A stretch of 64,000 nucleotides of DNA, from positions 992,001 through 1,056,000 of the forward strand of contig OY761144.1 in assembly GCA_963664365.1 (NCBI GenBank), written 5' to 3'. Numbering within the stretch: the first letter of the stretch is position 1; each line of letters starts with the position of its first letter. The position numbers and the translations under genes were made by a program. The notes under the pieces were generated by a model. That model did not search any database. It was not told where the DNA came from and saw nothing but the letters and a program-made list of their open reading frames with translations. Positions 59,265 through 64,000 of the stretch are shown here, one piece after another. The DNA is from VXRN01 sp963664365 (GTDB lineage Bacteria; Chloroflexota; Dehalococcoidia; Lucifugimonadales; UBA1123).

Positions 59265-60158
59265 ATGGGACTTGAGACGATAGCTATCCTTAGCCCCGGC
59301 GACATGGGGCACGGCGTCGGTAAGGCGCTCGCGGAGCACGGATACGACGTGATCACGTGCCTGGCCGGCAGGAGCCGGCGGACCAGGGACCTGGCGGCGG
59401 CGGGAGGTTTCCGCGACGCGCCCTCTCTGGAAGAGATGACCTCGCAGGCGGACCTTATCATGTCGATACTGGTTCCTGCCGAGGCGGTTGGCGTGGCCAG
59501 GCTGGTGTCGGACGCGATGCGCGCCGCCGGAGTGTCGCGCCCGTTCGCGGACTGCAACGCGGTGTCGCCGAGGTCGGCATCGGTGATGGAGTCCATCGTC
59601 AACGGCGTCGGGGGAGACTACATCGACGGCGGGATCATCGGCGGCTCTCCGGCCAGAGGCGACGTGCCTCGAATCTACACCTCAGGCCCGCGCGCCGGAC
59701 TCATGGACGAGCTCGACGGGAAGGGCATCATCGTTAAGAACATCGGGCCGGAGGTCGGCAGGGCGTCCGGCATAAAGATGTGCTATGCCTCGATGACGAA
59801 GGGCACGAACGCGCTCAGGGTGGCGATGCTGACGGCGGCGGACTCGCTTGGGCTGTATGACGAGTTGATCGAGGAGCTTTCGTTCAGCCAGGGCGAGGCC
59901 CTTTCCGCGATGGAGTCTGGAATACCCGGGCTGCCGGCCAACTCAGGCCGATGGATTGGGGAGATGGAGGAGATAGCGGAGACGTTCGACGCGGCGGGAG
60001 TTACGCCCGGATTCCATCAGGGGGCGGCTGAGATATTCAGGCTGCTGGACTCCACGCCGTTCGCGAGCGAGAGTCCGGAGACTATCGACCGGAACAGGAC
60101 GCTGAAGGAGACGATCAGGGAGGCCGCAGCACGGCTGCCGGAGGGGGTATCGGATTGA
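59265..60158 (+). CDS. NAD(P)-dependent oxidoreductase, 6-phosphogluconate dehydrogenase-like
   Basis: The 297-residue product has an N-terminal Rossmann fold (ETIAILSPGDMGHGVGKALAEHGYDV) and the DUF1932 C-terminal domain with SGIKMCYASMTKGTNALRVAML, where the Lys is the likely catalytic residue. Segments like IDGGIIGGSPARGDVPRIYTSG mark the substrate loop. It belongs to the 3-hydroxyisobutyrate/phosphogluconate dehydrogenase clan. Start and stop are coupled with the next dehydrogenase gene (TTGA overlap), so both probably act in one pathway. Substrate unknown. Confidence 0.8.
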   Translation: MGLETIAILSPGDMGHGVGKALAEHGYDVITCLAGRSRRTRDLAAAGGFRDAPSLEEMTSQADLIMSILVPAEAVGVARLVSDAMRAAGVSRPFADCNAVSPRSASVMESIVNGVGGDYIDGGIIGGSPARGDVPRIYTSGPRAGLMDELDGKGIIVKNIGPEVGRASGIKMCYASMTKGTNALRVAMLTAADSLGLYDELIEELSFSQGEALSAMESGIPGLPANSGRWIGEMEEIAETFDAAGVTPGFHQGAAEIFRLLDSTPFASESPETIDRNRTLKETIREAAARLPEGVSD

Positions 60159-61186
60159 GGGCGTTGTTCGTGAAGAATCCCGGCCCGGTCCCGGACCTAG
60201 AGGTGCGGGAGGTCGAGACTCCGACTCTAGGCGCGGGGGATGTTCTGGTTCAAGTGGACTCGGCGGGCCTGTGCGGTCATGACATCGCGATCATGACAGG
60301 CCTGCTGCGCAGGGGCGTGAACCACAACGTCATACTCGGCCACGAGATATCGGGGCATATCGAGGAGATGGGAGAGGGAGTATCCGACGTTTCGGAAGGT
60401 GATGCCGTCGTCGCCTCTCTAACCGCCTTCTGTGGGGAGTGCGACAGGTGCGCGTCGGGCCTCGACTACCGGTGCAGATACGGGCGCGGCGTCGGGCACG
60501 CGATAAACGGCGGCTTCGCCGAGTACGTCGCGCTTCCGGCACGTTCGGTTACGCCGATTCCAGAGGGAATCGACCTGGCGGGGGCGGCGCTGCTGGCGTG
60601 TCCGATTGGTGTGTGCGTCCGCGCATTGAAGGTCGCGGGGCTGTTGGCGGGAGAGTCGGCGCTGGTGACGGGCGCGGGCGGCGGACTTGGGGTACACGCG
60701 ATTCAGATTGCCGCAAGTCTCGGCGCGCAGGTATTCGCTGCCACTTCGTCGGTGGAGAAGCTGGACGCGCTGGAGGGATACGCGCCGGGCGGTGTGATTC
60801 TGGGCGGAGAGTTGGACTTCTCGGAGCTTGCGCTGGCTTTCACAGAGGATGAAGGGGTTGACGTGGTGGTGGATACGGTCGGTTCGGCTGTGACGTCAAG
60901 CTCGATACGGAGCCTCGCGCAGTATGGGCGAATGGTTATGCTTGGGGAGGTTGCCGGAGGCCGGGCGGCCATCCGTCTGACGGACCTCATGTTCAGAGAC
61001 GCGACGCTGCGCGGGTCCACCGGGGCGAATCGCGAGGACATCGCGATGGCGGCGAATCTCGTGGCAGAGGGAGAGGTGGAGCCGGTTATTCACGCGACCA
61101 CGCCCCTTGAGGATGCGGCGGAGTGGGTGGGACTGGTGACGGAGCGGAGTGTGGTGGGGCGGGTGGTGGTGAGTCCTTCGGCCTGA
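60155..61186 (+). CDS. Zinc-dependent alcohol dehydrogenase family protein
   Basis: The gene starts with TTG overlapping the preceding stop. The 343-residue product has catalytic zinc residues in GLCGHDIAIM and ILGHEISGHIEEMGEG, structural cysteines in FCGECDRCASGLDYRC, and the NAD motif VTGAGGGLGVHAIQIAASLG. Residues in the second half (EDEGVDVVVDTVGSAVTSSSIRSLAQYG) fit medium-chain dehydrogenases of the threonine/sorbitol type. It probably works with the upstream oxidoreductase. A strong hairpin follows. Confidence 0.82.
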   Translation: MRALFVKNPGPVPDLEVREVETPTLGAGDVLVQVDSAGLCGHDIAIMTGLLRRGVNHNVILGHEISGHIEEMGEGVSDVSEGDAVVASLTAFCGECDRCASGLDYRCRYGRGVGHAINGGFAEYVALPARSVTPIPEGIDLAGAALLACPIGVCVRALKVAGLLAGESALVTGAGGGLGVHAIQIAASLGAQVFAATSSVEKLDALEGYAPGGVILGGELDFSELALAFTEDEGVDVVVDTVGSAVTSSSIRSLAQYGRMVMLGEVAGGRAAIRLTDLMFRDATLRGSTGANREDIAMAANLVAEGEVEPVIHATTPLEDAAEWVGLVTERSVVGRVVVSPSA

Positions 61187-61221
61187 CCTGCTTTGACGAT
61201 GGCATTGCGGTGTCGATGGGC

Positions 61222-61245
61222 GCGGGCGGTTCGCGAACCGCCCGC
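61222..61245 (+). terminator. Palindromic terminator-like hairpin
   Basis: The 24 bases from 61222 form a perfect palindrome (GCGGGCGGTTCG and its complement). It lies 35 bases after the dehydrogenase gene stop, without a T-run. A similar G-rich hairpin follows the first glnA. Confidence 0.55.
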
Positions 61246-61293
61246 TACGTTCATCCGGCGGTTGGGTAGTGGATCTGGACCCCTCCGGCTAGA

Positions 61294-61322
61294 TTGACAC
61301 AACTTTCACAAATTGCTATATT
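61294..61322 (+). promoter_or_regulatory. Promoter of the second glnA
   Basis: TTGACA at 61294-61299 and TATATT at 61317-61322 are 17 bases apart, a near-consensus promoter. The leader to 61456 is about 127 bases. No GTTAC/GTAAAC boxes of the type before the first glnA are present, so this copy is probably not under the same control. Confidence 0.65.
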
Positions 61323-61455
61323 CGCTACGATTCCTTATTAGGTGGCAGTGTGCGCCGCAGGCATCTATCGCCTCGTGGCGCAAGCGCGTCAGACCTGAGA
61401 GGATCCGGGCAGTCCACCCTTTCCATGCAGCCGCTTGGCAGCGCCAGAATCCGCT

Positions 61456-62790
61456 ATGGTTGACCGCGATCAGGCTATCGAATATGCCCTCAAAGAGGCT
61501 AGAGACAATGACGTCAAGTTCATTCGTCTCTGGTTTGCCGACATTCTGGGCAACCTGAAGGGGTTTGCCATCACCGTCGAGGAGTTGGAATCGGCTCTGA
61601 CCAGAGGGATGGGGTTCGACGGCTCGGCGATAGAGGGGTTCGCGCGCGCAGAGGAGAAGGACCTCTACGCTCTGCCCGATCCCAACACGTTCGCCGTGCT
61701 TCCCTGGCGTCCGCGCGAGAACGCCGTCGCGAGGATGTTTTGCGACATCGTCAACCCGGATGAGACGCCGTTCGAGGGGGACCCGCGTTTCGTCCTGCGC
61801 CGCAACATAGAGCGGGCCGCGAAGATGGGCTTCACCTACTACGTCGGCCCCGAGATCGAGTACTTCTACTTCAAGAACGACACCCGTCCCGAACCGCTGG
61901 ACGGCGGCGGATACTTCGATCAGAACGCCACGGACCTGGCGACCGACCTGCGCCGCGAGACTGTGCTGACGCTCGAAGAACTGGGGGTGCCGGTCGAGGC
62001 CAGTCACCATGAGGTGTCGCCCAGCCAGCACGAGATAGACCTGCGGCATACCGACGCGATGACGATGGCAGACACGGTCATGACGTACCGGGTGGTGGTC
62101 AAGGAGATAGCCCAGCGCAACGGCTGCTACGCCACGTTCATGCCCAAGCCCATCTCCGGCGTCAACGGGAGCGGTATGCACATTCACCAATCGTTGTTCA
62201 AAGGCGGGAGAAACGCGTTCTACGACGCCGAGGACCCGGATAGGCTGTCCGATACGGGGAGACATTTCATAGCCGGGCTGCTCAAGCACGCCCGCGAGAT
62301 CACCTCTGTCACCAACCAGTGGGTGAACTCATACAAGCGCCTCGTGCCGAACTTCGAGGCCCCCGTCTATGTCACTTGGGCGACCGTCAACCGGTCCGAC
62401 CTGGTGCGGCTGCCGTCGTACAAGCCGGGCAGGGAGGAGTCCAGGCGCATCGAGTACCGAGCGCCCGATCCCGCGTGCAACCCGTACCTGGCGTTCAGCG
62501 TCATGCTGGCCGCCGGACTGGACGGCATCGACAAGGAGTACGAGCTTTCCGATCCCGCCGACGCGGACGTGTTCGACCTCAGCGAGGCGGAGCGCGCCGA
62601 GCGCGGCATCGAGTCGCTGCCCGGCAACCTGTTGGAAGCGCTCCGCATCACAGAGGACAGCGAGTTGGTGCGCGACGCTCTGGGCGAATCCGTTTTCAAC
62701 AGCTTCGTCGAGAACAAGAAGATAGACTGGGAGCATTACAGGTCTCAGGTGACCGACTATGAAGTATCGCGATACCTGCCGACGCTTTAG
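61456..62790 (+). CDS. glnA: Glutamine synthetase type I (second copy)
   Basis: The ATG at 61456 begins MVDRDQAIEYALKEARD. The 444-residue product has the shorter type I-alpha layout: FIRLWFADILGNLKGFAITVEELE, GFDGSAIEGF, GPEIEYFYFKND, MPKPISGVNGSGMHIHQSLF and NRSDLVRLPSYKPGREESRRIEYRAP. The C-terminal VFDLSEAERAERGIESLPGNL has no adenylylation Tyr site. A glutamate synthase gene starts 74 bases downstream, so this copy belongs to the GOGAT unit. It is intact. Confidence 0.9.
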   Translation: MVDRDQAIEYALKEARDNDVKFIRLWFADILGNLKGFAITVEELESALTRGMGFDGSAIEGFARAEEKDLYALPDPNTFAVLPWRPRENAVARMFCDIVNPDETPFEGDPRFVLRRNIERAAKMGFTYYVGPEIEYFYFKNDTRPEPLDGGGYFDQNATDLATDLRRETVLTLEELGVPVEASHHEVSPSQHEIDLRHTDAMTMADTVMTYRVVVKEIAQRNGCYATFMPKPISGVNGSGMHIHQSLFKGGRNAFYDAEDPDRLSDTGRHFIAGLLKHAREITSVTNQWVNSYKRLVPNFEAPVYVTWATVNRSDLVRLPSYKPGREESRRIEYRAPDPACNPYLAFSVMLAAGLDGIDKEYELSDPADADVFDLSEAERAERGIESLPGNLLEALRITEDSELVRDALGESVFNSFVENKKIDWEHYRSQVTDYEVSRYLPTL

Positions 62791-62864
62791 TATCCGAATT
62801 CTTAGGGGGATTCTTGAGCGTGGCCGGATGTACCGCCGCAACCAAATCCATTCAGGGTAGAGCT

Positions 62865-64000
62865 ATGAGCAGAAGCTATACCAAAGAGTACACTCCAAAA
62901 CTCTCGACGGACGGACTGTATGACCCATCCTTCGAGCACGAAGCGTGCGGCGTGGGCTTGGTGGCCAACGTCAGGGGGATGAAGTCTCACGGCGTCATCA
63001 AGCAGGGTCTGGAGGTTCTGATAAACCTCGGGCACAGGGGCGCGGCGGGCGCGGACCCGGAGACGGGCGACGGCGCGGGCATTACCATACAGATGCCGCA
63101 TGATTTCATCGCCTCGGAGTTCGGAAGGCTCGGGGCGCCGGTTCCCGATGTCGGGAGCTACGGCATTGGAATGACCTTCCTGCCGCAGGACTCTGAAGAG
63201 CGCGCGGACTGCCAAGCCGCCGTCGAGCGGATCGTGAAGGAAGAGGGGCAGGTATTCCTTGGATGGCGTGACGTGCCCGTATCTCCGGACAAGATAGGCG
63301 CTCTGGCGGCGCGCGTGATGCCGGTCATCAGGCAGTTCATGGTCGGCAGGTCCGAGACGACAGAGGTCGGCAGAGAGTTCGAGCTGAGGCTGTTCGTCAT
63401 CCGCAAGCAGATCGAAAAGGCGATTCTTGGAGATGATCTGTCGCGGAACAGCCAGTTCTACGTTTGCAGCCTCTCCTCGAAGACGCTCGTTTACAAGGGC
63501 CTGATAATGGCCCACCAGCTTGAGCAATTCTATCACGACCTCGCCAGCGAGCGGATGGTCACGTCGTTCGCGCTCGTTCACTCGCGGTTCTCCACCAACA
63601 CGCTGGGAGCGTGGAAACTGGCGCATCCGTACAGGTTCATCATCCACAACGGAGAGATCAACACGCTCCAGGGCAACATCAACTGGATGACGGCGCGCGA
63701 GAAGAATTTCCGCTCGGATCTGCTGGGAGACGACGTGAGCAAGCTCACGCCCATAGTCACCCCGCTGCAGAGCGACACCGCGACGCTGGACAATGCCCTA
63801 GAGACCCTGATCGCATCTGGGCGCTCGCTCGAACACTCGATGATGATGCTGATTCCGGAGGCATGGGGCGACCACATCCCTATGGACGGCGCTAAGCGGG
63901 ACTTCTACGAGTATCACTCCTCCATGATGGAGCCGTGGGACGGCCCGGCGCTGATCATCGGCACCGACGGCAACAAGGTCTGCGCGGTGCTCGACCGCAA
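62865..64000 (+). CDS. gltB: Glutamate synthase large subunit, N-terminal part
   Basis: The frame is open from the ATG at 62865 to the end of the window (378 complete codons), so the gene runs past the edge. After a 27-residue pro-region comes the catalytic Cys28 in EACGVGLVANVRG, then LGHRGAAGADPETGDGAGITIQMPHDF, HSRFSTNTLGAWKLAHPYRFIIHNGEINTLQGN and the glutaminase core typical of GltB. It transfers the amide of glutamine to 2-oxoglutarate. With the second glutamine synthetase it completes ammonium assimilation. Confidence 0.92.
   Translation, partial: MSRSYTKEYTPKLSTDGLYDPSFEHEACGVGLVANVRGMKSHGVIKQGLEVLINLGHRGAAGADPETGDGAGITIQMPHDFIASEFGRLGAPVPDVGSYGIGMTFLPQDSEERADCQAAVERIVKEEGQVFLGWRDVPVSPDKIGALAARVMPVIRQFMVGRSETTEVGREFELRLFVIRKQIEKAILGDDLSRNSQFYVCSLSSKTLVYKGLIMAHQLEQFYHDLASERMVTSFALVHSRFSTNTLGAWKLAHPYRFIIHNGEINTLQGNINWMTAREKNFRSDLLGDDVSKLTPIVTPLQSDTATLDNALETLIASGRSLEHSMMMLIPEAWGDHIPMDGAKRDFYEYHSSMMEPWDGPALIIGTDGNKVCAVLDR

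Overview
The window is GC-rich bacterial chromosome that reads like a Chloroflexota genome, most probably SAR202-type Dehalococcoidia. This placement is inferred from gene style, not from a marker gene. The signs are lipoproteins and surface proteins with long proline-threonine linkers, a peptide-binding protein with a VVKEV-type repeat stem, and a mix of a luciferase-like monooxygenase, an enolase-superfamily enzyme, a CoA-transferase, SDR oxidoreductases and Aap/Opp uptake systems. No rRNA or CRISPR array was seen; one tRNA-Val is present.

Layout. 1-6.8 kb: catabolic genes (flavin monooxygenase end, class IV aminotransferase, acyl-CoA carboxyltransferase, two paralogous membrane proteins, an enolase-family enzyme, a VOC protein). 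6.8-9.6 kb: an accessory island with palindromic repeats, a P4/D5-type primase-helicase and an iteron module. 9.6-20.6 kb: a minus-strand oligopeptide ABC operon with two binding proteins. 20.7-25.7 kb: a complete pyruvate dehydrogenase operon (E3, E1 alpha, E1 beta, E2). 25.8-29.5 kb: a mycothiol-type alcohol dehydrogenase, a small Tat-like protein, a VapBC pair and a class III aminotransferase. 29.7-34.4 kb: an aapJQMP amino-acid transporter. 34.4-38.3 kb: CoA-transferase, crotonase, STAS protein and a repeat-rich surface protein. 38.4-41.2 kb: a broken ISLre2 transposase, repeats and an accessory gene. 41.3-45.6 kb: nitrogen assimilation (glnA, a 32-residue membrane protein, an ammonium transporter). 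46-52 kb: tRNA, tandem SDRs and a sugar-acid/deoxysugar set. 52.2-54.2 kb: an IS630 element inserted in an SDR gene. 54.2-59.1 kb: VIT transporter, endonuclease IV, a second iteron module and three tandem membrane paralogues. 59.2-64 kb: two dehydrogenases, a second glutamine synthetase and the start of glutamate synthase.

The genes fit a heterotroph that imports peptides and amino acids, oxidises pyruvate and CoA thioesters, and assimilates ammonium by GS/GOGAT. Phased GTTAC/GTAAAC boxes stand upstream of both the first glnA unit and the ammonium transporter and suggest a GlnR-type regulator.

The most unusual signal is a pair of diverged but architecturally identical modules at 8977-9109 and 56123-56235. 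Each has two clusters of three 7-bp iterons, an inverted iteron and a CAAAGCT/AGCTTTG dyad, all at the same spacing. The iteron core differs between the modules (GCGGCAG or GGTGCAG), and the inverted copy changes with it. One module covers the 3' end of the primase gene, so this looks like the origin/recognition system of a P4-like replicon whose target sequence has co-varied.
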